The translations under genes and the position numbers were made by a program. A DNA stretch of 25,362 bases, taken from contig NW_014578827.1 of assembly GCF_000485595.1 (NCBI RefSeq), positions 35,868 to 61,229 of the forward strand, read 5' to 3'. Numbering within the stretch: position 1 is the stretch's first letter; each line of letters opens with the position of its first letter. The notes beneath the pieces were generated by a model. The model saw nothing but the letters and a program-made list of their open reading frames with translations. It was not told where the DNA came from and did not search any database. Positions 1 to 8,595 of this stretch are shown here, in pieces. This DNA is from Priapulus caudatus. Taxonomy: Eukaryota; Priapulida; Priapulimorpha; Priapulimorphida; Priapulidae.

Positions 1-1020
1 TGCTGGCTACGCGGCCCTGTCAAGTAGGTCGGGTGCAGTATTTCTCCCACGCTGCTGGTACGCTTGGTGGTACGTCAGCTCGGTGGCGTGGTTAGCCTGT
101 AGTCCAGCGTGTGGTGGTAGTATTAGCTGGTGGGTAGTTCTGGTGGTATCAGCTGTAGGTTGGGTGGTGGTAGTACGGTGGTGCTGGTAATTAAGCTGGT
201 GGGTGGTTGGTGTAGTGGGTGGGTGCTCGGTATTAGCTGCGTGGGTGGTAGGTGGGTAGTAGGTGGGTGGTAGTATTAGCTGTGGGTAGTTGGTGGTAGT
301 AGCTGGTGGGTGGGTGTGTGGTCAGTAGGTGGTCGCTGGTATTCCAGCTGGTGGTTGTTGGTGGTAGTAAGTTGGTGCTGGTATAGCTGGTGGCGTGGTT
401 TGGTGCTAGTTGGGTGGTGCTGGTATTAGCCTGGTGGGTGGTGGTTTGTGGTAGTGTGGTGCTGGTATTAGCTGGTTTGGTGGGTGCAGGTGGTCAGTGG
501 ATAGGTGCTGGTATTCAAGCTGGTGGTGGTAGGTGGTAGTTAGTGTGCGGTGCTGGTCTTAGCTGGTGGGTGGGTGGTTGGTGGTAGTAGGTGGGTGGCT
601 GGTATTGAGCTGCTTGGTGGGTGGCTTGGTGTAGTGGTGGGGTGCGGTAATTCAGCTGTGGGTGGTTGGTGGTAGTGGGTGGGTGTGCTGGATAGCTGGT
701 GGTGTTGTGGTAGAGGGTGGGTGCTGTATTGAGCTGGGTGCGTGGGTGTGGTTAGTGGGTTTGTGCTGGTAGTTAGGTGGGTGGTTTGTGGTAGTGGTGT
801 GGTAGGCAGGTGGGTGATCGGTTGTTGGTGATTGTGGTAGTGATGGGTTGCTTGAAGTAGTTTTGGATCGTGGTCGCCTGTAGGGGCGTGTGTCCTAGTA
901 CATGTAATGGTGGTTAGTGAGCAGTTGTGTTTGTGGGGGTGTTTTAGTATATTATGTTGGTGGTGGGAGTAGCTAGGGTCGCTAGTGAGTCGGTGGCTTG
1001 GTGGTAATCGGTGGGTGCTA
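1..1020. repeat. Degenerate TGG-rich minisatellite
   Basis: About 1 kb of G/T-rich DNA built from an imperfect unit of roughly 40-45 bp whose readable core is 'tattagctggtgggtggt' followed by 'tggtggtagt'. Copies differ by many one-base insertions and deletions, so the period is loose. GGTGGGTGG runs on the + strand could fold as G-quadruplexes. The indel pattern may be repeat decay or uncorrected long-read error. A short word, TGTCCTAGTA(C/A)ATGTAATGG, recurs near 890 and 1026. No coding content is supported. Confidence 0.85.
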
Positions 1021-2640
1021 TAAGTCTGTCCTAGTAAATGTAATGGGATTGCCTTTCGTCACACCCGGCCGGCGTTTTTTTTCTGCGTAACGGCCCCCCG
1101 GCTCCGTCATCGCCTCAATCACTAACGTCCCCCACCCTCGCGCTCGCACTCCAGTAGAAGGTGATCGGTCGCGGTGGGGGATAGTAGCTGTAAGCTTCCT
1201 GTTAAATCCAGAAGCCGGGTGTAGGACACTCACCACGCGATGGACTGATGGGTGGTTGGTGGATGGTGCTTGTTTACTGTCTCAACCAGATCCCACACTT
1301 ACTCGCCGGCCATCTGTGACGGTGCAAACCATCGAACGCACCGACCGTCTCTGCTGACTCCCACCAGCTAACAGCTGCGGCCTCTCCGTCGCTCGCGTGC
1401 TGCCGCTCCCTGCACCCCCAACGCAACCGCTGCCCGTCTGATCGTGTAATAACAGCAGCAGGTGATTAGCAGTAAGTGATGACGTACCGTATGTAAAGGC
1501 GCTGTAAGGAATGAGTCATCGAGGCCGCAAGATGGCGCCGGTTGGCTGTACTGTAGCAGTTAGATTATTGGCAAGCTACGGTACTTTCCCCCCCCTATTC
1601 ACTTCCAGCCCCTCCCCGCCCCCGCCCCTCCCCTTCCATACCCTCAAACCATCCCTCATCCTCACACCCCCCTCTCCTCCGACATAATGCATAATCCTTA
1701 TATGCGTATTTTATTCTCCCTCCGAAAGGGGACTTTTGCCCCCAAGTTTGCTTAGGCAGCAATTTGCAGTTACTAAGCCCATCCAACCTACTGGTTGGAA
1801 TGCAACCAGTTCGTATAACTTTTCCCCGCTTTAACTGCGAACGCGTCAGCAACCATCAGAAGATGTCCCCATTCAGCGTGGTCCCGATTAAGCAGTGACA
1901 CTGTCAACGTGCGCAAGGTGATTGTTTTGCAAAGACACGTATCGTTCGAAGCGGATGGCCCGGTTATCGCGAGGCTTCGGAGGCGGGGCTCGCATGTACA
2001 GACAATATCTAGCGGGGTTTGAAGTTGATCGGGTCAGTACACATTATCAGATCCATAGCCACTAGCTGGAAACAAGCTGACCTAATGGTTACCTGCTGCG
2101 TCTATATGGTAATACCGTTAATTACCTTACGCTCTAAGCGTCGTACAATAGGTCATTACCCCCCCCCTCCCGTTTGTTTACTCACTGCACATACCCGTAG
2201 TCTACCGTTAACCGTTTTGGCAACGGGTGCCAAGAACGAGCTTGCGTGTGGTAGGGGGCAACACTGAAGGCCTGCGTTCTCCGCTAGGGCTGGCGGCCTG
2301 AACGTCGTTGTGCGTTCGACGCGTCGAGGAACAGCTCAGAACACAGACGAAGTGTATTCACAGTGTTCGGGGGAGGGCAGGGGAGGGGGAAAGAAACATG
2401 CCATGGCTCACTCGCACGCATGCACGCAGAATGCTCTTCGTGGCGCTTAGCTAGCGTCTCGACGCGCCCCATAAGTCGGCGAGCATTCCCTTCAAGCACC
2501 TGGCTACGTAGCGCTTCTTGCTTCGCTGCTCTCTCTCGGTCTTGTCATGTCTGACCATGTTTTTGTTTCGTTATGATAGGGATGGCTGGGCCAGGACAGC
2601 AAGCGTGTTCAATCGTTGCAGGCCGTGTGAAAACGCGCCC
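1021..2640. other. No recognised gene
   Basis: Mixed-composition DNA. Open frames here are short, lack family features and show no splice-bounded collagen exon. It contains C-rich stretches around 1585-1680 and 2160-2170. Nothing else is supportable. Confidence 0.6.
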
Positions 2641-2641
2641 C

Positions 2642-2740
2642 CTAACATTGGACGCTAACATTGACCCCTAGATATTGACCTAGAGTTTTCCTAACATTGA
2701 CTAAGACATTGACTAACACTGACACTAACATTTGACCGCT
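2642..2740. repeat. Short degenerate CTAACATTGAC repeat
   Basis: Several imperfect copies of an 11-12 base word, CTAACATTGAC, in about 100 bp, with variants such as TAGATATTGAC, CTAAGACATTGAC and CTAACACTGAC. It grades into C/A-rich DNA up to about 3000. It resembles a decayed satellite or simple repeat. Function unknown. Confidence 0.65.
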
Positions 2741-2999
2741 ACCACATCTGACCTACCACCACTTCGCACTACCCACACTGCACCCTACATGCCGGACCTA
2801 CAATTCGACCTACAACCGACTCCAATTACAGTCGCTAAACCACATCCATATACCTACCACTCACCAACCACCACCGCACCCTCGCGACACTCTCCTCCCT
2901 CCGCCTTCTGTCCGTCACCTAGTCCTCACGCCATACCATCTGCCGTACCATTCTCGTCGTTCGGAACAGTCTAGTCAGTAAACTGCGCTCTCCACGCCT

Positions 3000-3935
3000 C
3001 TGCCCTCTCGCTCCGCTCGACTGCTCGCCACTCCCTCCCCTCCTCTCTTCTCCTCTGCTCTCTCTCTCTCTCTGCTCTCTCTCTCGGCTCTCTCTTGCTC
3101 TCTTCTCTCTCTTCTGCTCGCCTCCTCTCTCTCTTTCTTTCTCTTTTTCTTCTCTTCTTCGCTGTCTCTCTCTCTCTTTTTACCTCTCCTCTTTTTCTCT
3201 CTCTCGCTCTCTTTTTACCCCCTCTTCCTCCTCCTCCTCCTCTCTCCGCCTCCCCCTCCTCCTTCTCTTCTCTTCCTCCTCACTCTCCCCTCTTCTTCCT
3301 CTCTCTCTCTCTCCTCTCTTTTCTCTCCACTCTCTCTTCTCATCGTCTTCTCTCTCATCCCTGTCTTGCTCTCTCCTTCTCTCATGCTTCTCTCTCTGCC
3401 CCCCTTCCCTTCCCCCTCTCCTCCCTCCCTACCTCTCCCTCTCTCCCTTCTCCTCTCCCCTCTCTTTCTTCTCTCTCCTCCTCCTCCCTCTCTTCTCCTT
3501 CCTTCCTCTCTCACTCTCTCGCACACTCTCTCCTCGTCGTCTTTTTCCCCTCTTCTCCTTCTCACTCTCCTCACTTCTCTCTTTCTCTTTCTCTCTCTCT
3601 CCTCCTCTCTCTCTCTCTCTCTCTCTCCTCCTTCCACCTCTGTTCCCTTCCTTCCTCCTCTATCATCACCTCTCTCTTACTTTACTTTACTACTTTCTCT
3701 CTCCCTCTCTCTCTCTTCTCCTTTCTCTTTTTTTTTCTCTTTTCTCTCTTTCTCTCCTTTTTCTAAATTTTCTCTCTCTCTCCTCTCTCCTCTCTCTCTC
3801 TATCCTCTTTCCTCACTCCTCCTCCCCCTCACCCTCTCTCCTCTCTCCCTCTTCCCCTCTCTCTCCTCGTTCTCCTCCTCCTCTCTTCCCCCTCCCTCCT
3901 CGTCTTTCTCTGCATACGAACGAGTGACAAAGTCT
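3000..3935. repeat. Long polypyrimidine (CT/CCT) tract
   Basis: About 900 bp of nearly pure C/T on the + strand, mixing (CT)n, (CTC)n and T runs. Long open frames on both strands here are low-complexity Ser/Leu/Pro or Arg/Glu translations and are not genes. It lies upstream of the first collagen-like exon, so it is probably intronic. Mirror-symmetric CT stretches of this kind can form triplex (H-DNA). Confidence 0.9.
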
Positions 3936-4057
3936 CGCTTCCCCGTCTGTTTTTCTGCCGTCTGACAAAATGGAGGGGTTCGTTCTTCGCGCTCTCTGTA
4001 TATTTCCCTCTGACCCTATTTTATCTTTTTTGCACCCGCTCATACGGGCGAGCCCAG

Positions 4058-4167
4058 GGTCAGCGGCCGCACCCCGGGCGAGAAGGGCACCGCCAGGACC
4101 TTTAGGGGACACTCAGGACACGCAGGATTCGACGGGATTAGGTAGACCGGGAGAGACGGGTTTTTTG
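4058..4167 (+). CDS. Frame-disrupted collagen Gly-X-Y exon (partial or broken)
   Basis: Collagen-type triplets are visible but alternate between two frames. One frame has Gly codons at 4065, 4077, 4086, then 4107, 4116, 4125 and 4134 (PGEKGTA, then GHSGHAGFDG). The neighbouring frame carries GPLG at 4096-4107 and GLGRPGETG at 4135-4161. Neither frame is open and collagenous throughout: the first meets TAG at 4143, the second loses Gly spacing. A likely acceptor is AG at 4056-4057 ('gcccag'). The donor is uncertain, perhaps the GTGAAC at 4169. Three frame switches in about 100 bp suggest base-calling indels in a real exon, or decay of an exon. Exon limits are approximate. It sits about 870 bp upstream of the next intact collagen exon on the same strand, which supports membership of the same gene. 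Confidence 0.6.
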
Positions 4168-4186
4168 AGTGAACGGAGAGGCAATT

Positions 4187-4290
4187 GGAGAAGAAGGCGG
4201 TGGACTCGGAGGAAGAGGAGAGGGAGGCGGTGGATGCGGAGGAAGAGAGGAGGATGAGGAGGAGGAGGAAGAGGAGAAGGAAGAGTGCGA
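4187..4290. repeat. Purine-rich GGA/GAGG tract
   Basis: Just downstream of the disrupted exon the + strand becomes nearly all purine ('ggaggaagaggagaggg', 'gaggaggaggagg'). It is the strand-reverse in composition of the CT tract upstream of that exon. Confidence 0.75.
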
Positions 4291-4617
4291 AGAGGGGAAC
4301 CTTACCGCGGCTGCCACTTGGCTCTTCTGGCCTCGTTCCTTTTTGTGACCGTTCCGGCGTGTCGCTTTCCTTCCTTCTCCTTATCTCCTTCTTATCTGAT
4401 TCTTCGGTATCGTTAGGGTATCAAGAGACTATCGTTATCAATCTCTTACAGCCTTCAAGGTTCCTGCTAAACCCTTTTCACAATGCTGTCGACCTGTCTG
4501 CATATGACATCTCATGTGACAACTGTGCATGGGTTGGTCGTGGTGTCCTAGTTATCCTAACGTTTTTTGTCTCTTTCTCCCCCGCACTCACGTGGTGCTT
4601 CCTACAGCTGGTGCTAT

Positions 4618-4778
4618 ACTCTTTCTCTCTCTCTCCCTCTCCCTCCTTCCTCCCTCTCTCACTCCTCTCTCGTCGTCTTCTCTCTCCTCCCTCTCTCCCT
4701 CTCCATTCTCTCCCTCTTGCTCATTCTCTTCCGCTTCTTTATCCTTTCCCTCTCTGCAATCTCCTTTTTTTTTCTCTC

Positions 4779-4830
<52 letters not shown>

Positions 4831-4863
4831 CCGTTCTCTCTCTTCCTCTGCCCTCTTTCCTTC

Positions 4864-4909
<46 letters not shown>

Positions 4910-4975
4910 CCCCCTCTCTCTTGCTCTCTCTCTCTCTCCCTCCCCCTCTTTCTCCCCCTCTCCCATTCTTCTCGT
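4618..4975. repeat. Intronic (CT)n polypyrimidine tract
   Basis: About 350 bp of C/T, including two long, nearly perfect (CT)n runs near 4785-4820 and 4870-4906. It ends about 60 bp before a TGTC/TGTT repeat that leads into the acceptor of the next exon. Open frames here are low-complexity artefacts. Confidence 0.9.
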
Positions 4976-5034
4976 TTGTCTGCGCGCCTGCTAATACTTC
5001 TGTTTGTCTGTCTGTTTGTCTGTCTGTCATGCAG

Positions 5035-5124
5035 GGACCGCAGGGTCCGGTCGGACCACCAGGAGCTATCGGACCCATGGGTCCGCCAGGTATACCAGGC
5101 ATGGATGGCATCCCAGGCAAACAG
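5035..5124 (+). CDS. Collagen triple-helix exon, 30 codons, uninterrupted
   Basis: A 90-bp exon in phase 0 at both ends. The acceptor is a TGTC-rich pyrimidine run ending 'tcatgcag' (AG at 5033-5034); the donor is CAG|GTGAGA at 5125. It encodes ten perfect Gly-X-Y triplets beginning GPQ GPV GPP and ending GMD GIP GKQ, rich in Pro at X and Y as expected of a stable collagen helix. Proline at Y would be a prolyl-4-hydroxylase substrate in the ER. The product would be secreted or membrane-anchored and trimerise with two other chains. The exon is flanked by polypyrimidine upstream and polypurine downstream. Family (collagen) is certain; subtype is not. A shadow frame on the minus strand is excluded by the strand of the splice sites. 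Confidence 0.95.
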
Positions 5125-5635
5125 GTGAGAGAGGGGGCTGCAGGGAGGTGGGTGAGGGAGAAGGGTGAGAGGAGGAGGAGGTGGGGAGGAGGTGGGAAAT
5201 AGGATGTAAAAGGAAGAGGAGGTGGGGAGAGGAAGAGGTGGGGGGGGTAGCAGAAGAAATCGGGGAAAGTAGGTGGGGATAGGGGGTAGGATAGAGGAGG
5301 TTGGAAAGAGAAGGTGGGGAAAAGAAGCAGGCAAACAGGAGGTTAGGCACAGGGGGAAGGTGGTATGGGGGAGGAAACATGAAGGAAGGAGGCACAGGGG
5401 AAGGTGTGTGCGGGGGAAGGTGTGTGCGGGGGAAGGTGTGTGCGGGGGAAGGTGAGTGCGGGGGAGGAGACACAGGGAAAGGTGTGTGCGGGAGAAGGTG
5501 TGTGCGGGGGAGGAGACACAAGGGAAGGAGGCACGGGGGAAGGTGGGAGCGGGGGAAGGTGTGTGCGGGGCAGGAGACACAGGGGAAGGTGTGTGCGGGG
5601 CAGGAGATACAGGGGAAGGTGTGTGATACGTGATG
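5125..5635. repeat. Purine-rich intron start with 16-bp minisatellite
   Basis: From the donor onward the + strand is G/A-rich ('gaggaggaggtgggg'). From about 5395 it becomes a minisatellite with core GGGGGAAGGTGTGTGC (16 bp), interleaved with a variant carrying GGAGGAGACACAG. At least eight copies of the AAGGTGTGTG core or close variants are visible. One variant copy reads AAGGTGAGTG, a good cryptic 5' splice site. Open frames on either strand here are repeat translations. Confidence 0.85.
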
Positions 5636-5929
5636 GAAAGAAACATACTTCAGATGTCATTTCAGTTATGTTATCAAAAGGATGAGAAAAAAGGAAGCTG
5701 CATCATTATTGCATAATTAATTGCATAATTAATGTTTAATTAATGTATAATTATCGCATGCATTATCGCTCATCACGTTTGCATTGCATCTTACGTTGCG
5801 ATGTAGCCGCCTCGCGTTCTATTCCGTTCACGCGCAATCTCGCTTCGTTAGCATCGCCACGTGGCGCCATCTAGCGCCGCCGCCTGCAATCTATTTCTCT
5901 CGAGCCGTGCTCACGTGTGTGTGTAACAG

Positions 5930-6010
5930 GGCGGTAAAGGTGACAAGGGCGATACGGGATATCCTGGAGGCGCCGGCTTGCCGGGGAAACCGGGAAAGGA
6001 TGGCCAACCC
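5930..6010 (+). CDS. Collagen triple-helix exon, 27 codons, uninterrupted
   Basis: An 81-bp exon, phase 0 at both ends. The acceptor is 'gtgtgtaacag' (AG at 5928-5929); the donor is CCC|GTAAGC at 6011. It encodes nine Gly-X-Y triplets: GGK GDK GDT GYP GGA GLP, then GKP GKD GQP. The Lys-Gly-Asp-rich first half and Pro-rich second half are typical of non-fibrillar collagens, where KGD and KGE give helix stability and chain-register contacts. It follows exon 5035-5124 after an intron of about 800 bp and precedes 7841-7942. Length is a multiple of 9, but the neighbours' are not all. No mutation or stop is seen. Confidence 0.94.
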
Positions 6011-6055
6011 GTAAGCAGAGAGCACGATATAGAGCGCAGCAGCACTGCCTGCATG

Positions 6056-6102
6056 TCACGTGATCGCCGCCGTGACGTCACGGCGGCGGCGGCGTCACGT
6101 GA
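6056..6102. promoter_or_regulatory. Nested palindrome around a CRE (TGACGTCA)
   Basis: A 22-bp perfect palindrome at 6066-6087 has arms GCCGCCGTGAC and GTCACGGCGGC with TGACGTCA (full CREB/ATF consensus) at its centre. It is bracketed by two copies of the palindrome TCACGTGA (6056-6063 and 6095-6102), which contain the E-box CACGTG. It lies 50 bp inside the intron after exon 5930-6010. Regulatory role is inferred from motif content only. Confidence 0.4.
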
Positions 6103-7587
6103 TTTATTTTTTTCTCATTTGTCGGCACATTTTATTTTATTCTTTGCGCCACGCAATTAATTTAATTGTTAATTACGTTAATGAGAGAATTAACGACCCC
6201 GCCGCCCGCCCCACGACATGTGTGAGATTTCGACACGTAGACATATTTCTGCTATTAGAAGAAAAGGACGCAGCTACGGCCCTGTTAAATTCCGTCATAA
6301 AGCACCGTGACGTCATTAAATAGAAACAGTTTACAGGCAGAAACGAATTTGCTTAACGCTGATTGGTTCGATATAATATATATATGGTGGGTGAATTTTT
6401 CTCATCTCAATCGTCTGCGGTCTTGTTATTCTGATTAAAATTCTTTAAAAAATTGCGTTAATGCGATTGCAATAAATTCAGAAAAAGAGGACAGCTGGTT
6501 TTTAAGAAATAAACTTTAAAAAATAACTCAAGGATATTTAATAAGATATTTTAAGACATTCAAAGTTATTCTCAACTAAAAACAAAATAATGTAGTGTGA
6601 GCGAGACTCACGATCGGAGACAAATTTTTTTTTTATGGATTATATTTTAAATAATTTTGTCTTGGCCCTCGTTCTCTTGTTTTGATAGTTGATCTGCCCC
6701 TCTTTAAAACGCAATTATCTGTTGGGTCTTCATACGTTTATAGAGACTTTACTGCACCTCTGTACCTCTCTATCTCTATCTCTGAAACTTATATAGAACT
6801 TATTCGGTCATCATGATAAAGAAAATATAAGAGTTTACTTGCTCTCTGATTACATGTTTTATCGTCTATAAACGATAGACTAGATGGTGACATAAACTAT
6901 ATATGTTTATTTATTCTTCCTGACTATCGCACATGTTATCGCATCCTAATCTATCGACTTACGTCCGTCTTAAATCTGTATCGTACGTTTTATTTTTCCG
7001 CACTGATTAATTTACTAACAGCTAATTTCTCTTACAGTGCACACGCTCCGTCCCTTAATTCCTCCGTCGTGAATTTATTTATCATTTATTTCACCTGCGA
7101 GCTCGTGGTTTTTTGATCGAGATAATGTGACGTTATGAATAACGACCTCGTTTTACTGCGCCATAACACTTTACTTTATAGTTTTACATAACTGCGCGTT
7201 AATTCTGCCTCCTAATTAATTAATACTTAATTAATATGTGACTAATTCAACAACAGCTACATCGTCTTTGCTACTCAACCATCAACTCAAGTTTAAGTGC
7301 AAACATTTCCGTGTGAGAATGTATTTTTGCTAGAGGAAAGTTAAATTTACCGTTTGACGAAGCTTTTACATAAGTTTACCGAGGTTTTCCGAAACAATTG
7401 CGCTTTTAAACGAGAGCAAAACTTGTTGCTGTGATAGATTCCGGCTTCCAGCTATTGCCACGACAGGCGACATTACATCATCGTAAATTTAATCTTAGAG
7501 AATTTTTACGCAATTATACGCATATATATAATTGATAACATAAATATCGGCTAACCATTATGTCTGCATAGTCGTTTCGTTGCGTTG

Positions 7588-7601
7588 GTTGGCATGGCAA
7601 C
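7588..7601. promoter_or_regulatory. RFX X-box-like inverted repeat
   Basis: GTTGGCATGGCAAC, a 14-bp imperfect inverted repeat. The right half, GGCAAC, fits the RFX half-site RGYAAC; the left half differs by one base. See also 8226-8239, 8270-8283 and 13856-13869. Confidence 0.3.
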
Positions 7602-7840
7602 GAAAAGACGCACACTGCCGCCGCCATTGTTCGTTCTCGGTTCGCCGTAACCACGGCGATGCCTTCCCCGCCGCAGCAGCTCCCCCTAGCGGCGGTCTCT
7701 ACCCGCTCACCGTCTTACGCTGTTGAAGCTGCTTTTGCTAGCAGTTTTTTTTATTAGTAGTTTTGTTGTTAGCAGCGTTCGCCGCTGCCGAGGTGCGTCG
7801 TGTTTTTTGCGAGCTGTTCTTGTGTTGCGTTGTTGTCTAG

Positions 7841-7942
7841 GGTCCGATAGGTAAGAACGAGGCCGGACAGGACGTGGTGGCAGTGCGAGGCCTTCCCGGT
7901 CCCCCAGGACCCCCGGGACCCGCCGGACTTCCTGGCCTAGTG
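7841..7942 (+). CDS. Collagen exon with helix interruption, 34 codons
   Basis: A 102-bp exon, phase 0 at both ends. The acceptor is 'gttgttgtctag' (AG at 7839-7840); the donor is GTG|GTAGGT at 7943. It starts GPI GKNEA, where triplet spacing breaks, then has a charged and aliphatic segment (GQDVVAVR) before returning to perfect repeat: GLP GPP GPP GPA GLP GLV. The 11-residue break NEAGQDVVAVR is the kind of flexible interruption found in type IV and other non-fibrillar collagens. The length is not a multiple of 9, again unlike fibrillar collagens. The last triplet runs into an exon that starts with Ala rather than Gly, so the junction is itself an imperfection. Upstream sequence 7660-7840 has a weak polypyrimidine tract. 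Confidence 0.93.
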
Positions 7943-7985
7943 GTAGGTTCACCTCCTCCCCCAGCAAGGAGAGAGGAGGAGAGGA

Positions 7986-8066
7986 TAGGGGGCGCCTGCA
8001 TGCATGCTCTATGGTAGGGGGCGCCTGCATGCATACGCTACGGTGGGGGGCGCAGCGCGCTAGCAG
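7986..8066. repeat. 29-bp tandem repeat, 2.5 copies, GGGGGCGC core
   Basis: Two copies of a 29-bp unit (7986-8014 and 8015-8043) that begin TAGGGGGCGCCTGCATGCAT, followed by a diverged partial third with TGGGGGGCGC. Each contains AGGGGGCGC-like words (similar to the G-rich half of CTCF and GC-box sites) and the palindrome GCATGCAT. It lies 44 bp inside the intron after exon 7841-7942. Confidence 0.85.
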
Positions 8067-8225
8067 CAAGAGATCATTTCACTTTTGTTTGCCGCACGTC
8101 GTAAATGCGATAGAAGGCACCACTTGTTTTTACTCGCCTGCTTCGAAGTTTTGCGCGTTAGAGTCTGTTCATCTAGTTTTGTTTCGCGCCGAGTCATGCT
8201 GCGTCGTTAGCAGCGCCGAGATGTC

Positions 8226-8239
8226 GTTGCCACGGTAAC
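8226..8239. promoter_or_regulatory. RFX X-box consensus match
   Basis: GTTGCCACGGTAAC fits the X-box form GTNRCC-N(0-3)-RGYAAC at every fixed position with a 2-base spacer. A weaker copy, GTTGTCATGGTTAC, follows at 8270-8283. It lies about 100 bp upstream of a collagen exon. Motif evidence only. Confidence 0.4.
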
Positions 8240-8335
8240 GACTAGCGTCGTTGCCCATCTATTGCGATGGTTGTCATGGTTACGCCGCATCGTCGTCGCG
8301 TGACGTGTTCTGCTTTGTCTCGCGGCTGCATACAG

Positions 8336-8479
8336 GCGGAGAAAGGCACGAAGGGAGACAAGGGAGACAGAGGAGTCCGAGGAGTGATCACGAGTGGACA
8401 GGGAGGAAACTCCTTCCCCATCGAAACGATAGAGGGACCGCCGGGGCCGCCCGGGCCGCCCGGACCAGGAGGACACAAG
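8336..8479 (+). CDS. Collagen exon with long helix interruption, 48 codons
   Basis: A 144-bp exon, phase 0. The acceptor is 'gctgcatacag' (AG at 8334-8335); the donor is AAG|GTAAGC at 8480. It begins AEK rather than with Gly, so with the preceding GLV it makes a five-residue break. It continues GTK GDK GDR GVR, then a non-collagenous stretch spanning GVITS, GQG and GNSFPIETIE, then resumes GPP GPP GPP GPG GHK. It is the longest intact exon here and holds the biggest imperfection. Such interruptions introduce kinks and protease or partner sites in type IV-like collagens. The 'IETIEGPPGPPGPPG' transition is sharp. The downstream intron has 'ctctcaggggagg' duplicates, then mobile DNA from 8596. 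Confidence 0.92.
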
Positions 8480-8595
8480 GTAAGCTGGTCTTCCTCTCTC
8501 GGGGGAGGTCTCTCCTCTCTCAGGGGAGGAGGTGAGGGCGCCTCTCCTCTCCGCGAAGGTGTGGGGGGGTGAGAGAGGCGCCTGCGATAGCTATA

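Larger units (their letters stand above)
6011..7840 (+). other. AT-rich intron
   Basis: Between two collagen exons. It is AT-rich with frequent TTAATTAA words, no repeats longer than a few units and no further exon that I can see. It contains the CRE palindrome at 6066-6087, a second TGACGTCA at 6308-6315, an X-box-like site at 7588-7601 and a CTCF-like site at 7679-7692, listed separately. The last 280 bp are GC-richer. Confidence 0.8.

Noticed and set aside
2579-2640. Collagen-like GMAGPGQQ reading after 'gttatgatag'
   Set aside because: Only two or three Gly positions with irregular spacing, no usable donor, and a stop follows. Chance is adequate to explain it.
3095-3965. Long Ser/Leu/Pro open frames and an Arg/Glu frame on the other strand
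   Set aside because: Direct translations of CT repeats; no start context, domain or splice support.
4588-5660. Large minus-strand open frames, one including a Pro-Gly stretch over 5035-5124
   Set aside because: The Pro-Gly stretch is the antisense shadow of the collagen exon; splice sites are on the + strand. The rest is repeat translation.
8207-8478. Minus-strand frames with GGPGGPGGP
   Set aside because: Antisense of the collagen exon at 8336-8479; no splice signals on that strand.
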